From: Phycisphaera mikurensis NBRC 102666
GTDB taxonomy: Bacteria > Planctomycetota > Phycisphaerae > Phycisphaerales > SM1A02
Assembly (NCBI GenBank): GCA_945878575.1
Contig: CAMDUB010000005.1
Span: 1 to 64,000, forward strand
Length of the DNA stretch: 64,000 nt
Reading direction: 5' to 3'
The notes beneath the pieces were generated by a model. The model did not search any database. It had not been told where the DNA came from and saw only the letters and a list, made by a program, of their open reading frames with translations. The stretch's first letter is position 1. Every line of letters starts with the position of its first letter. The position numbers and the translations under genes are program-made. Shown piece after piece: positions 15,914 to 24,667 of this stretch.

Positions 15914-16291
15914 TTAGCCCTTCACGCCCTTCTTGCCGGCAACCGTCTTCTTGCGACCCTTGCGGGTGCGTGCGTTGGTACGAGTGCGCTGTCCACGCAC
16001 TGGGAGGTTCTTGCGATGACGCTCGCCGCGGTAACTCTTGGTGTCCTTCAGTCGCTGTATGTCCTGCTGGACCTGGCGACGGAGTGCACCTTCCACTGGG
16101 TGGTTGGCATCGATTTCGCCGGCAATGCTGGCGACTTCTTTGTCATCAAGAGTGCTGGCGCGACGTTCACCGTCGATGCCGAGCTTGGCGAGAATGTCGT
16201 CCGCGACCTTCGGACCAATGCCGAAGATGTAGCGGAGCGAGAAGCGAATCTTCTTCTTTTCCGGGATGTCGATGCCTGCGATACGGGGCAT
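15914..16291 (-). CDS. rpsM: Ribosomal protein uS13
   Basis: MPRIAGIDIPEKKKIRFSLR is the usual uS13 start, so the ATG at 16291 is preferred to one 54 nt upstream. SYRGERHRKNLPVRGQRTRT and a Lys/Arg-rich tail (RKGRKKTVAGKKG) complete the family pattern. uS13 lies in the 30S head and contacts P-site tRNA and the 50S bridge. Length 125. Confidence 0.96.
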   Translation of the reverse strand: MPRIAGIDIPEKKKIRFSLRYIFGIGPKVADDILAKLGIDGERRASTLDDKEVASIAGEIDANHPVEGALRRQVQQDIQRLKDTKSYRGERHRKNLPVRGQRTRTNARTRKGRKKTVAGKKGVKG

Positions 16292-16369
16292 AGTGTGTTT
16301 CCTTCGTTGCGTGCCGTGATTGTCTTGTGCATCAGGTTGATGCACGAGGACGGTGATCAGCGGCGGTTC

Positions 16370-16486
16370 TTAGCCTTGACGCTGCTTGAGACGGGGGTTC
16401 TTCTTGTTGATGACGAAGCGCTTGCCCTTGCGGACGACGATTTGGCAATCCATGGTTCGGCGCTTGATGCTGCTGCGGACTTTCAT
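16370..16486 (-). CDS. rpmJ: Ribosomal protein bL36, zinc-less form
   Basis: A 38-codon gene in the rpsM-infA gap encodes [14 protein letters not shown]... ending NPRLKQRQG, which is bL36. In the zinc-binding form, Cys11, Cys14, Cys27 and His33 hold the metal. Here these positions are Thr, Cys, Asn and Leu, so the site is lost and this is the C-minus type, which does not depend on zinc. The position between infA and rpsM is the standard one. Confidence 0.93.
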   Translation of the reverse strand: MKVRSSIKRRTMDCQIVVRKGKRFVINKKNPRLKQRQG

Positions 16487-16555
16487 GGTGGTTCCTTGTG
16501 GTTAAGTGACTGGTGTTCGAGGCGGTGAAATGCGGTTGTCGCGCGAAGCGCGGGT

Positions 16556-16771
16556 TTAGAAGCGGTAAACGATGCGGCCTTTGGTCATGTCGTATGGGCT
16601 GAGTTCAATAGTGACTTTGTCGCCAGGAAGAATTCGGATGAAGAACTTGCGCATCTTGCCGCTTACGTAAGCCAGGATCTCCTGGTTGTTCTGGAGCTTG
16701 ACGCGGAACATTGCATCCGGCAGAGCCTCCACTACTTCAGCGTCGAGCGTGATCTTGTCTTCCTTAGCCAT
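16556..16771 (-). CDS. infA: Translation initiation factor IF-1
   Basis: The 71-residue product starting [18 protein letters not shown] is a complete OB-fold IF-1, with [20 protein letters not shown] and the ending [15 protein letters not shown]-1 occupies the 30S A site during initiation. An upstream in-frame ATG would add 18 residues overlapping map and is rejected because the family starts at this Met. It is 25 nt downstream of map. Confidence 0.96.
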   Translation of the reverse strand: MAKEDKITLDAEVVEALPDAMFRVKLQNNQEILAYVSGKMRKFFIRILPGDKVTIELSPYDMTKGRIVYRF

Positions 16772-16796
16772 GTAACTCTTTCGTAGCCATATGACG

Positions 16797-17834
16797 TCAG
16801 CCGAGGAGTCGGCTGCTGCCTCCATTGCAATCGTTCAGGGCGATGCCGGCACGGACGCCCGTGCGGCGAGTGAGAATGCGAGGACCCGAGCGGGTCACTG
16901 CAATTGTGTGTTCAACATGAGCGGCAACCAGTCCAGGTGCCACAGCCACTGTCCATTGGTCGGCGGCTACTGATACTGGTACGGGGATCAGGTATCCGGA
17001 ATCATCAATGACGCCCTGCGCACCCATGACCACGATTGGCTCAATCGCCAGCACCATGCCAGGGAGCAGCGTGAAATCACGGAACTCGCGCAGACCAGCG
17101 GAGACGGTCGACGGAGCCTGCGGAGCCTCGTGCACGGAACGACCAACGCCATGTCCGTGCCAACCATCCACCATGCCGTGCCCGCGAGAAACCGCAAAGC
17201 GCTGCATACGGTCGGCCACTTCGCTCCAGCGCACGCCGGGCTGCATGGCAGCGATGCCAACATGCAGGGTCTGCCATGCGTCGGCGATGAAAGCATCAAT
17301 GGTTGCATTGCTGATGACCATGGCATCGGCAGCGTGCGCATCGAATGCGTTATTCGTGTTCGAAGGAACGCGCACTGTGACGGCGGCATCGGCGCACCAT
17401 CCAGCCAAGCGTGCTCCAACATCAATCTTCACTACGTCGCCCGCGTTGAGTACGCGCGCGCCGGGAATGCCATGCACCACTTCATTGTTCACGCTGATGC
17501 AAGACGATGCCGGGAAAGCCGGACCACCTGCAGCATGCGGATATCCAAGGAAGGATGGCTCTGCGCCATGCGCAACGATGGTCGCGCGCACCAACGCATC
17601 AAGCTCGGCCGTGCTGACACCAGCAACGACTGCTGCTTCGGCGGCTTCGAGGGCAGCAGCCACAACAACGCCAGAGCGTTCGATGGCGGCAATCTCTTCA
17701 GCAGAACGAAGGTTCATCGCAGCGCGGCCACTTGAAACGGAAGTGCCTGCCTGAGCAGTTGGTGTTCCATGCGAAAGTGCGCTTGGGAGCGCAGCGTTCG
17801 TGGATCCATGAAGCTCGGCAGCGACGTGATTCAT
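16797..17834 (-). CDS. map: Type I methionine aminopeptidase
   Basis: MAP removes the initiator Met from new proteins. The pita-bread fold carries the metal ligands in order: Asp in [16 protein letters not shown] (two Asp), His in [12 protein letters not shown], Glu in LAIEPIV, and Glu in [18 protein letters not shown] has the substrate-binding His. The first 39 residues, before [12 protein letters not shown], are Ala/Ser/Thr-rich and not needed by the family, so the true start may be 17717, although the 17834 ATG overlaps secY as ATGA, which favours it. The tail past residue 310 is also extra. Confidence 0.94.
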   Translation of the reverse strand: MNHVAAELHGSTNAALPSALSHGTPTAQAGTSVSSGRAAMNLRSAEEIAAIERSGVVVAAALEAAEAAVVAGVSTAELDALVRATIVAHGAEPSFLGYPHAAGGPAFPASSCISVNNEVVHGIPGARVLNAGDVVKIDVGARLAGWCADAAVTVRVPSNTNNAFDAHAADAMVISNATIDAFIADAWQTLHVGIAAMQPGVRWSEVADRMQRFAVSRGHGMVDGWHGHGVGRSVHEAPQAPSTVSAGLREFRDFTLLPGMVLAIEPIVVMGAQGVIDDSGYLIPVPVSVAADQWTVAVAPGLVAAHVEHTIAVTRSGPRILTRRTGVRAGIALNDCNGGSSRLLG

Positions 17835-19237
17835 CCGCGTGCGCTCCTCATCCGACTGCCACGAGCGTCGCCGCCCTGACCGGAGAAGCCTTCGTAGTTA
17901 CGCATGACCAAGTTGGCCTCGAGGCGCTGAATCAGATCCAGACCAACGGAGACAACAATCAGGAGACCGGTACCACCCAGGAACTGCGAAACCTGGAAGG
18001 GAATGCCCATGGCCTGCGTCACCAAGGTTGGAATCACGGCGATGATCGCCAAGAATCCAGCACCGACGTAGGTGATCCGACCAAGGACCGTCTGCAAATA
18101 TTCAGCAGTGCGCGGCCCAGGGCGAAGACCAGGGATGAAAGAACCGTGGTCCTTCAACTGCTTGGCCATATCGTCGGGGCTCATCTGAACAGTGGTCCAG
18201 AAGTACGCGAAGAAGTAGATCATGGCGATTTCGCACACGATGTACGGGAACGTTCCAATTTGACTCTCGCGAGCGATGAAGGTGGTGAAAGCCTTCACAA
18301 CCGAATCATTCGCGGTGGCGTTATCCCAGGCGCCAAAGATGGCCGACGGGAAGATCATCAACGAACTAGCAAAGATGATCGGCATCACACCGGAGTGATT
18401 GATGCGCAACGGCAGGTAGTGCTTCTGACCGCCGTAGACCTTGCGGCCACGCGTGTGCTTGGCCTGCTGAATCGGAATACGCCGCGTGGCCACCGTCATG
18501 ATGACTGCACCAGCGGTAATGCCAACAAAGCTCAGCACCAGAATGGCAAGTCCAGCGATACCAATCTTGCCTGGCTCTGCGGTCTGACGGGGATCAAAGT
18601 TCTCGACAACCCAGCCGATCGCGTTCGGCATGCGGCTGAGGATGCCCGCAGTCAGAATGATGGAGACGCCGTTACCGATGCCGTACTTGTCGATTTGCTC
18701 GCCGAGCCACATGAGGAACAGACTGCCGGCCGTCAATGCGGTGATACCCACCACAAAGAAGATGGCGATCTGTGGTGCACTCTGCAGGAACATCGGCTGC
18801 ACCAAGTTGGTGCCGCGCAAGTAATTGAGCCAGATATAGCCCTGGACAATGCAGAGGCCCACGGTGACGTACCGGGTCCACTCCATGATCTTCTGCTGGC
18901 CAGACTGCCCTTCCTTCTTCAGTTCCTGCAGGGGCGGGTAGACCGCTTGCAACAACTGGAAGATGATCGAAGCAGTGATGTAGGGCATGATGCCCAAGCC
19001 AAAGATGGTGCTTTGACCGAGCGAGCCGCCCGAGAAGATGCTTGCAAACTGCAACAAGCGACCAAAGCCCGTGGCGTTGGTTGCGGCAGTCTTGGCATTT
19101 TCAACCAAGGCTGACTGATCAACTCCAACCACCGGAATCCAGAAGCCGATGCGATAGACGGCCAACACGCCAAGCGTGAAGAGCACGCGGTTGCGCAACT
19201 CGACGATACGGAAGATGTTGGCGAAGGCGCTAAGCAT
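17831..19237 (-). CDS. secY: Preprotein translocase subunit SecY
   Basis: SecY is the ten-helix channel of the Sec translocon. The start MLSAFANIFRIVELRNRVLF matches the cytoplasmic N-terminus before helix 1; GLGIMPYITASIIFQLL and TRYVTVGLCIVQ are signature segments, and a basic loop (VATRRIPIQQAKHTRGRKVYGG) corresponds to the ribosome/SecA-binding loop. Length 468 is slightly long because of the loop after helix 1. It is 8 nt downstream of rplO; adk, often next, is absent and map follows at once. Confidence 0.97.
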   Translation of the reverse strand: MLSAFANIFRIVELRNRVLFTLGVLAVYRIGFWIPVVGVDQSALVENAKTAATNATGFGRLLQFASIFSGGSLGQSTIFGLGIMPYITASIIFQLLQAVYPPLQELKKEGQSGQQKIMEWTRYVTVGLCIVQGYIWLNYLRGTNLVQPMFLQSAPQIAIFFVVGITALTAGSLFLMWLGEQIDKYGIGNGVSIILTAGILSRMPNAIGWVVENFDPRQTAEPGKIGIAGLAILVLSFVGITAGAVIMTVATRRIPIQQAKHTRGRKVYGGQKHYLPLRINHSGVMPIIFASSLMIFPSAIFGAWDNATANDSVVKAFTTFIARESQIGTFPYIVCEIAMIYFFAYFWTTVQMSPDDMAKQLKDHGSFIPGLRPGPRTAEYLQTVLGRITYVGAGFLAIIAVIPTLVTQAMGIPFQVSQFLGGTGLLIVVSVGLDLIQRLEANLVMRNYEGFSGQGGDARGSRMRSARG

Positions 19238-19245
19238 TCAGGTTC

Positions 19246-19692
19246 TTACTCGACAACGGTGGCGGTGCCGCCAACCTTCTCGATCTTTTCCTTGGCAGTC
19301 ACGGAGAACTTCGCGGCAACGATCTTCAGCTTCTTGGTGATGTCACCATGGCCGAGGACCTTGAGCGGAAGCGTCGCGTCCGGCACGAGTCCGATCTTGG
19401 CGAGCGCAGCCACATCAACAGTCGCGCCATTTTCGAAGTGCTTGTCGAGGACCTGCACGTTGACAACGTGGAACAGGGTTCGGAAGCCATTCTTAAAGCC
19501 ACGCTTGGGGAAGCGACGCATGAACGGCGTTGCGCCGCCCTGGTAACCGGGTCGGCTCGACCAACCTGCACGGCTCTTGGCGCCGTTGTGACCGCGGGTA
19601 CTGGTACCGCCAATACCGCTGCCTTCGCCGCGACCAACGCGCTTGCGAGGACGGTGTTTGCCGGCGACCTTCGTAATGTCATGAATCATCAT
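19246..19692 (-). CDS. rplO: Ribosomal protein uL15
   Basis: KRVGRGEGSGIGGTSTRGHNG and SRPGYQGGATPFMRRFPKRG are the Gly-rich RNA-binding part of uL15, followed by the globular C-domain (LPLKVLGHGDITKKLKI). It supports 50S assembly. Length 148. The 93-nt gap to rpsE upstream is where rpmD (uL30) usually lies; nothing like it is encoded there. Confidence 0.96.
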   Translation of the reverse strand: MMIHDITKVAGKHRPRKRVGRGEGSGIGGTSTRGHNGAKSRAGWSSRPGYQGGATPFMRRFPKRGFKNGFRTLFHVVNVQVLDKHFENGATVDVAALAKIGLVPDATLPLKVLGHGDITKKLKIVAAKFSVTAKEKIEKVGGTATVVE

Positions 19693-19785
19693 GGCGGGGG
19701 GTGTTCCTTGCCTTGGAAGCTATGAAAGCTTCGAGGAAGTAAAGAGGTGTATGAATCGTTAACTAAATCAGGAAGCTGTAGAAAT

Positions 19786-20490
19786 TCAGGAGGCTGGTGG
19801 CGCGGACGGTGCTGGAGCACCTGGAGCAGTAGCGGGCGCAGCAGCTGCGGACTCTTCGAAACGACGCGGAGCGCGTGGGCCGCCGCGGCCACCACGACGA
19901 CGCTCGTCGCCGAGGGTGTTCTTTGGAGCCTGCATCTTGTCGCCAGACTTGGCTTGCGGCATTGCAGCCAAACCACGTTCAACCGACTCTTCAACGTAGG
20001 TCGCACCGATGCTCACGCCGCGGAGTTGTTCAACCTTTTCACGGGTCTGCAACTGCTCGAGCGCGTTGATCACGGCCTTGACGAGATTCTTTGGGTTGGT
20101 CGAGCCGTAGCCCTTGGTGAGGCAGTCCTGGATGCCGAGCATCTCAAGAACAGCGCGCACTGCGGCGCCGGCGAGAACGCCGGTACCTGGGTTGGCAGGA
20201 ACCAAGCGCACCTTTGAGGCACCGAAGTGACCTTCAACGGCATGCGGAATGGTCTTGCGGAGCAGCGGGTAGCGAACCATCTTGCGACGGGCTTCCTTCT
20301 GCGCCTTCTCAACAGCAAGCGGAACCTGCTTGCTCTTGGCGTAGCCGATGCCGATTTGACCCTGCTTGTCGCCAACCACGACGAGCGCGGCAAAGCTGAA
20401 GCGGCGTCCGCCGGCAACGGTGGAACTGGTGCGATACACGCCCACCGTAGTGGACTCGATGCTTGATGATTCGTCGATGAGCTCAGCCAT
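19786..20490 (-). CDS. rpsE: Ribosomal protein uS5
   Basis: RRFSFAALVVVGDKQGQIGIG and the C-domain IQDCLTKGYGSTNPKNLVKA identify uS5, which helps form the mRNA entry site and decoding accuracy. At 234 residues it has an extra C-terminal tail of about 60: an Arg/Gly patch (DERRRGGRGGPRAPRR) followed by Ala/Pro repeats, likely disordered. It is 57 nt from rplR. Confidence 0.96.
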   Translation of the reverse strand: MAELIDESSSIESTTVGVYRTSSTVAGGRRFSFAALVVVGDKQGQIGIGYAKSKQVPLAVEKAQKEARRKMVRYPLLRKTIPHAVEGHFGASKVRLVPANPGTGVLAGAAVRAVLEMLGIQDCLTKGYGSTNPKNLVKAVINALEQLQTREKVEQLRGVSIGATYVEESVERGLAAMPQAKSGDKMQAPKNTLGDERRRGGRGGPRAPRRFEESAAAAPATAPGAPAPSAPPAS

Positions 20491-20547
20491 GTCTTGGACT
20501 CGTGTTAATTCGTCTGCGTGCGCAGTGGATTCGGGTGTTTAATCGGC

Positions 20548-20910
20548 TCAGAACAGCAGGCCGCCCTCGCGGGCGCCCTCAGCAACAGCCTCGACACGGC
20601 CGTGGTAACGGAAGCCGTTGCGGTCGAAGACAACGGTGGTAACTCCAGCCTGCTTCGCGCGCTCGGCGAGGGCCTTGCCAATTTCCTTGGCGGCACCAAT
20701 GTTGCCGCCCTTCTTGGCCACGGCAGAAACATCGAGCGAACTTGCGGATGCAACGGTGCATCCGGCCAGATCGTCGATGAGCTGCGCGTAGATGTGTTGC
20801 AGCGAGCGATAGACGCTGAGGCGGGGACGCGTTGGCGTACCCGAGAGGGTCTTGCGCATGCCCTTCTTGCGTCGGTCGCGGCGGAAAGTCTTTGCTGTGC
20901 TCTTGTCCAT
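20548..20910 (-). CDS. rplR: Ribosomal protein uL18
   Basis: The Arg/Lys-rich start ([20 protein letters not shown]) and [18 protein letters not shown], together with [21 protein letters not shown] at the end, are the uL18 pattern; it binds 5S rRNA in the central protuberance. Length 120. It sits between rplF and rpsE as usual. Confidence 0.96.
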   Translation of the reverse strand: MDKSTAKTFRRDRRKKGMRKTLSGTPTRPRLSVYRSLQHIYAQLIDDLAGCTVASASSLDVSAVAKKGGNIGAAKEIGKALAERAKQAGVTTVVFDRNGFRYHGRVEAVAEGAREGGLLF

Positions 20911-20934
20911 GATCGTATTCCTTCAATGCGCGGC

Positions 20935-21486
20935 TTAGGAGCCGAACGCCTTACCCTGCTTACGCTGGATGACTTCGGTGGTGTATTTGATGCCCTTGCC
21001 GTTGTACGGTTCTGGCTTACGCTTGGCGCGGCACTTGGAGGCGAACTCGCCAACCGCCTGCTTGTCGGGTCCGCTGACGGTGATCATCATCTGGACCACC
21101 TCAACCTTGACGCCATCGGGGATGGCAACATCGAGGGTGTTGGCGAAGCCCACGGTGAGCACGAGCTTCTTGCCCTGCACCTTGGCACCCCAACCGACGC
21201 CGACGATTTCGAGCTTCTTCTCGTAGCCCTTGAGCACGCCTTCGACCGCGGTTGCGATGAGTGCGCGAGTGGTGCCCCAGAAGGCCCGGTTGCTGCCGAG
21301 GTCCACGATCGCGGGATCCATGGTGACTTCGACAATGGCGCCCTCAAGTTTGACGCCGACTTCTGGTCGGTACGTCATTGAGAGTTTGCCCTTGGGACCC
21401 TCGAAATTGACAGTTCTGGCAGCCGGATTAACGGCAACCTTAACTCCTGCGGGGATCATGACGGGCTTACGTGCGATGCGAGACAT
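20935..21486 (-). CDS. rplF: Ribosomal protein uL6
   Basis: MSRIARKPVMIPAGVKVAV is the normal uL6 start, and the C-terminal domain ends KPEPYNGKGIKYTTEVIQRK, which includes the PEPYKGKGI signature. uL6 lies at the base of the 50S stalk near the GTPase centre. Length 183 is normal. Confidence 0.97.
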   Translation of the reverse strand: MSRIARKPVMIPAGVKVAVNPAARTVNFEGPKGKLSMTYRPEVGVKLEGAIVEVTMDPAIVDLGSNRAFWGTTRALIATAVEGVLKGYEKKLEIVGVGWGAKVQGKKLVLTVGFANTLDVAIPDGVKVEVVQMMITVSGPDKQAVGEFASKCRAKRKPEPYNGKGIKYTTEVIQRKQGKAFGS

Positions 21487-21514
21487 GCTGCTGCTCCTGA
21501 GTCGCTGTGAATGG

Positions 21515-21913
21515 TCAACCGACGGTCGCGACGACTTCGCCGCCGAGGCGCTTCTCGCGACACTCGCGATCGCTCATGACGCCGTGGCTAGTGGAAACGA
21601 TGGCAATACCGAGACCCGACATCGGGCGCGGAAGTTCCTCGACGCCGCGGTACACGCGGCAACCAGTGCGCGAGACGCGCTCGAGGTGATGAATAAGCAT
21701 CTCGCCACGTGGGCCGTACTTGAGGTCGACGCGGATGAGGCCTTGACGGCCGTCGGCGACGAGCTCGAAGCTGCGGATGTAGCCCTCTTTGACGAGGACT
21801 CCTGCGACTCCGTGGTTGAGCTTGTTGTTTAGGACGAGCACCTGCTTCGCCCGATTTCGGCAGGCGTTACGGATGCGAGTGAGCATGTCAGCGGTGAGGT
21901 CTTGAAGCGCCAT
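21515..21913 (-). CDS. rpsH: Ribosomal protein uS8
   Basis: ADMLTRIRNACRNRAKQVLV at the start and the C-terminal GLGIAIVSTSHGVMSDRECRE, with the STSxGxMxDxxAR pattern, identify uS8, which nucleates 30S central-domain assembly and can repress spc operons by binding mRNA. Length 132. The usual Ala of the last motif is Glu here. Confidence 0.96.
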   Translation of the reverse strand: MALQDLTADMLTRIRNACRNRAKQVLVLNNKLNHGVAGVLVKEGYIRSFELVADGRQGLIRVDLKYGPRGEMLIHHLERVSRTGCRVYRGVEELPRPMSGLGIAIVSTSHGVMSDRECREKRLGGEVVATVG

Positions 21914-21949
21914 GTTCGGCTCCTTCTAATTCGTTGATCTTGGAGAGGG

Positions 21950-22135
21950 TCACCAGGACGCCTTACGCATGCCGGGGACCATGCCCTGGAGCGCGAGCTC
22001 CCGGAGCATGTGTCGGCAAATACGGAACTTGCGATAGTTGCCACGGGCGCGGCCTGTGATCTCGCACCGGAGCTGCTCTCGGCTTGAGAACTTCGGCTTC
22101 CGACTCATCTTTGCAAATACTCGCTTGCTAGCCAT
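21950..22135 (-). CDS. rpsN: Ribosomal protein uS14, short form without the zinc site
   Basis: The 61-residue length and ending LRELALQGMVPGMRKASW match the short uS14 that normally binds zinc with Cys24, Cys27, Cys40 and Cys43. Here Cys24 and Cys40 remain, while positions 27 and 43 are Thr and Met, so metal binding should be lost. This is a short backbone with a C-minus state, in parallel with bL36 in the same operon. It is 36 nt upstream of rpsH. Confidence 0.95.
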   Translation of the reverse strand: MASKRVFAKMSRKPKFSSREQLRCEITGRARGNYRKFRICRHMLRELALQGMVPGMRKASW

Positions 22136-22227
22136 TCAGGTGTTCCTTGTCGAGCTTTCGGTCAGTTCGATCGTTCAGTGATTCGTTCGTTTGGGCCGGC
22201 GCGTGCCGACCTCTGGGTTTGTTTCGA

Positions 22228-22830
22228 TTACTTCTTCTTGCGGTCTTCTGGCTTCTCAAACGGCATTCCCAGTTCGGCCAACGCGAATCGGCTCATCTTG
22301 GGATCGCTGTTTCGGAAGACGATGGTGATGTTCATTCCGTGGAAGAACGTCACGCTCGCCATGTTGATCTCCGGCCAAACGGCCTGCTCGCTGAGGCCGA
22401 AGCTCCAGGAACCGCCCTTGTCGAATGATCGATCATTTACGCCTCGGAAGTCCTTGATACGCGGAATCGCGAGGTTCATGAGACGGTCGAGGAAGCTCCA
22501 CATCTTGTCGCGACGAAGCGTGACCATAAAGCCGCTGGGGGCGCCTTCACGAACCTTAAAGTTCGAGACGCTCTTCTTGGCGATGGTCATGACGGCCTTC
22601 TGGCCGGTGATCTTGCGATAGGTGTCGTACACCGTGTCGCGGATCTCGGGCTTGAGCTTCTGGTTTTCCAGTTGCTTGCCGACGCCGGTGTTGACGATGA
22701 CCTTCTCGATCACCGGAACTTGGTTGATGTTGGTCAGACCGAACTCTTTCATGAGTTTCGGGGCGACCTGCTCCATGTACATCGTGTGGAGCCTGGACTT
22801 GGTGGCTGTGGTGGTCATGTTTGGGCTCAC
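22228..22830 (-). CDS. rplE: Ribosomal protein uL5
   Basis: EFGLTNINQVPVIEKVIVNTG, KAVMTIAKKSVSNFKVREG and FDRSFDKGGSWSFGL-like segments followed by GMNITIVFRNSD identify uL5, a 5S rRNA-binding protein that touches P-site tRNA. Its 200 residues exceed the usual 180 by short extensions at both ends. The ATG overlaps the rplX stop (ATGA); an ATG four codons later is possible. Confidence 0.96.
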   Translation of the reverse strand: MSPNMTTTATKSRLHTMYMEQVAPKLMKEFGLTNINQVPVIEKVIVNTGVGKQLENQKLKPEIRDTVYDTYRKITGQKAVMTIAKKSVSNFKVREGAPSGFMVTLRRDKMWSFLDRLMNLAIPRIKDFRGVNDRSFDKGGSWSFGLSEQAVWPEINMASVTFFHGMNITIVFRNSDPKMSRFALAELGMPFEKPEDRKKK

Positions 22831-23192
22831 TTAGCCTTCTTGCCGGCGGCTGCGGCCGGGGTCTTGCGAGCTGGGGAGACGACGCCGAGTTCCTTGCCGC
22901 TCTTAGCAGCAACGCGAACCTTGGAGCCGTCAGCCTTCACGGCGAAGCGCACGCGAGTGGGCTTGCCGTCAGCGATCGGGCTGACCTTGGAAATATGGAT
23001 CGGAAGTTCAAGCTTGACAATTGCGCCCTTCGGACGCAGTTGGGTTGGCTTCATGTGCTTGGTGCGGAGATTGATCCCCTTCACCACGCAGCGCGAGGTT
23101 GAAGGATCAACTGAGACGACCTCACCGGTCTTGCCCTTGTCGGAGCCAGAGCGGACGAAGACGACATCACCCTTGCGGATGTGGGCTGGCAT
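22827..23192 (-). CDS. rplX: Ribosomal protein uL24
   Basis: The KOW motif region HIRKGDVVFVRSGSDKGKTGEV at the N-terminus and VVKGINLRTKHMKPTQ are typical of uL24, an assembly initiator near the tunnel exit. The tail is Lys/Ala-rich (KTPAAAAGKKAK). Length 121. Its ATG shares one base with the rplN stop and its stop overlaps rplE. Confidence 0.96.
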   Translation of the reverse strand: MPAHIRKGDVVFVRSGSDKGKTGEVVSVDPSTSRCVVKGINLRTKHMKPTQLRPKGAIVKLELPIHISKVSPIADGKPTRVRFAVKADGSKVRVAAKSGKELGVVSPARKTPAAAAGKKAK

Positions 23193-23578
23193 TAGATGAC
23201 CTCCGTAGCGAGGGACACGATCTTCATGAAGTTCTTCTCGCGAAGTTCACGAGCCACGGCGCCGAAGATGCGGGTGCCCTTCGGATTGCCTTCCTTGTCG
23301 ACGAGCACGCAGGCGTTCGAATCGAATCGAACGTAGCTGCCGTCGGAGCGGCGGGTCGGTGACTTCACGCGGACGATGACTGCCTCAGCCTTATCGCCGG
23401 ACTTGACTTGGCCGTTCGGGATCGCGTCCTTGATGGCGCAGATCACGCGGTCACCGACGCCCATGGAGGCGCGGGTGAAACGTCCGGTGGCGGTAGAGAC
23501 GCCGAGTACGCCGATCACCATGGCGACCTTTGCGCCACTGTTGTCAGCCACTTCGAGTCTGGATTCCTTCTGAATCAT
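23192..23578 (-). CDS. rplN: Ribosomal protein uL14
   Basis: [20 protein letters not shown], the uL14 signature, and [15 protein letters not shown] with [18 protein letters not shown] identify it. uL14 makes an intersubunit bridge and is the RsfS silencing site. Length 128, about six more than usual. Confidence 0.97.
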   Translation of the reverse strand: MIQKESRLEVADNSGAKVAMVIGVLGVSTATGRFTRASMGVGDRVICAIKDAIPNGQVKSGDKAEAVIVRVKSPTRRSDGSYVRFDSNACVLVDKEGNPKGTRIFGAVARELREKNFMKIVSLATEVI

Positions 23579-23643
23579 GCTTGTTCCTGTCTTCGTTGTC
23601 CCGAAATCGGGACGTGTTGCGCGGGGCTCATTGCCCCATCAAT

Positions 23644-23970
23644 TCACTTCTTCTTCTTGGTTCCAGCGTCTGCTTCGAAGACCATCTCGGCCTTCGCCGG
23701 AGCCTTCTCTACAACGCGGACAACGGTCCAATGCTTGGTTCGGGAAATCGGACGGCACTCCGCGATTTCAACGCGGTCACCGACTCCGGTCTCATTCTTG
23801 GCGTCATGCACATGCAGGACGGTGCGCTTGCGCACGTACTTGCCGTACTTGGGGTGCTTGGAGACGTACTGGATCGTCACCTTGCGCGTCTTCTCGCGCG
23901 AGGCGGTCTCGACGATGCCGATGCGATGCTGAGCGTTCTCAGTGACGTTGATCTCTGCCTTGGTACTCAC
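23644..23970 (-). CDS. rpsQ: Ribosomal protein uS17
   Basis: RIGIVETASREKTRKVTIQ, KYGKYVRKRTVLHVHDAKNE and GDRVEIAECRPISRTKHW are the uS17 OB-fold motifs. It binds 16S rRNA near the 5' domain. Length 108; the C-terminus is lengthened by about 20 residues ending in a Lys run. The start overlaps rpmC by ATGA. Confidence 0.96.
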   Translation of the reverse strand: MSTKAEINVTENAQHRIGIVETASREKTRKVTIQYVSKHPKYGKYVRKRTVLHVHDAKNETGVGDRVEIAECRPISRTKHWTVVRVVEKAPAKAEMVFEADAGTKKKK

Positions 23971-24167
23971 GTGGTGACCTTCTTCATGCGGGTGGTTCGC
24001 TCGGTCAGAAGACGCGCCAAGAGTTGGCGATTCTTCTTGAACTGGGACGAGTCCTTGATCTTCTCAGTAATCGTCTGGGCGCGGAGCTCATAGAGCTTCT
24101 TGCGGAGACGGGCTGCTTCGGCGGCGATTTCTTCGTCGCGGAGCTTTTTGACTTCAGCTGCCTTCAT
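23967..24167 (-). CDS. rpmC: Ribosomal protein uL29
   Basis: A 66-residue helical hairpin, MKAAEVKKLRDEEIAAEAAR then LRKKLYELRAQ and RQLLARLLTERTTRMKK, is uL29, which docks trigger factor and SRP at the tunnel exit together with uL23. It lies 50 nt after rplP and overlaps rpsQ. Confidence 0.95.
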   Translation of the reverse strand: MKAAEVKKLRDEEIAAEAARLRKKLYELRAQTITEKIKDSSQFKKNRQLLARLLTERTTRMKKVTT

Positions 24168-24217
24168 CTTTTGGCTGCCTTTCGAGTGGAGTAGTTCGGG
24201 TGGAATTCAATGACTGA

Positions 24218-24640
24218 TCAGACTGCAAGTCGGCGGCCGACGAAGCGGCAACGAACTGGCATCTTGTGTGCGATACGCGCGAATGCCTGCTTGGCAAGAT
24301 CCTCGGGAACGCCCGCGATCTCAAACAGCACGGTGCCAGGCTTCACGCAGGCAGCCCAGAAGTCCACTTCGGCCTTACCCTTACCCATGCGGGTTTCGAG
24401 CGGCTTCTTGGAAATTGGCTTGTCCGGGAAGACACGGATGAACACCTTGCCCTGGCGACGCAGGAAGTGCTGCGCTGCAACACGGCCAGCTTCAAGCTGA
24501 CGGCCGGAGAGCCAATGGGTCTCGAGGCACTGAAGGCCGTAGTCACCGAATGCGACATAGTTGCCGCGGGTGGCTTTGCCCTTCATCTTGCCGCGCTGCT
24601 GCTTGCGGAATTTGACTCGCTTTGGAATCAGGTTTGACAT
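24218..24640 (-). CDS. rplP: Ribosomal protein uL16
   Basis: IPKRVKFRKQQRGKMKGKAT, GDYGLQCLETHWLSGRQLEA and the conserved VFPDKPISKKPLETRMGKGK identify uL16, which positions tRNA between the A and P sites. Length 140. It is 27 nt downstream of rpsC. Confidence 0.97.
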   Translation of the reverse strand: MSNLIPKRVKFRKQQRGKMKGKATRGNYVAFGDYGLQCLETHWLSGRQLEAGRVAAQHFLRRQGKVFIRVFPDKPISKKPLETRMGKGKAEVDFWAACVKPGTVLFEIAGVPEDLAKQAFARIAHKMPVRCRFVGRRLAV

Positions 24641-24667
24641 CGTTTGGTCCTGTTTGCTTCTTCTTTA

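Noticed and set aside
17732-19114. Plus-strand frame of 460 residues opposite secY
   Set aside because: A shadow of secY with antisense composition; secY is unmistakable on the other strand.
19693-19785. Possible rpmD (uL30) in the rpsE-rplO gap
   Set aside because: The 93-nt gap is too short and no uL30-like peptide is read in any frame.
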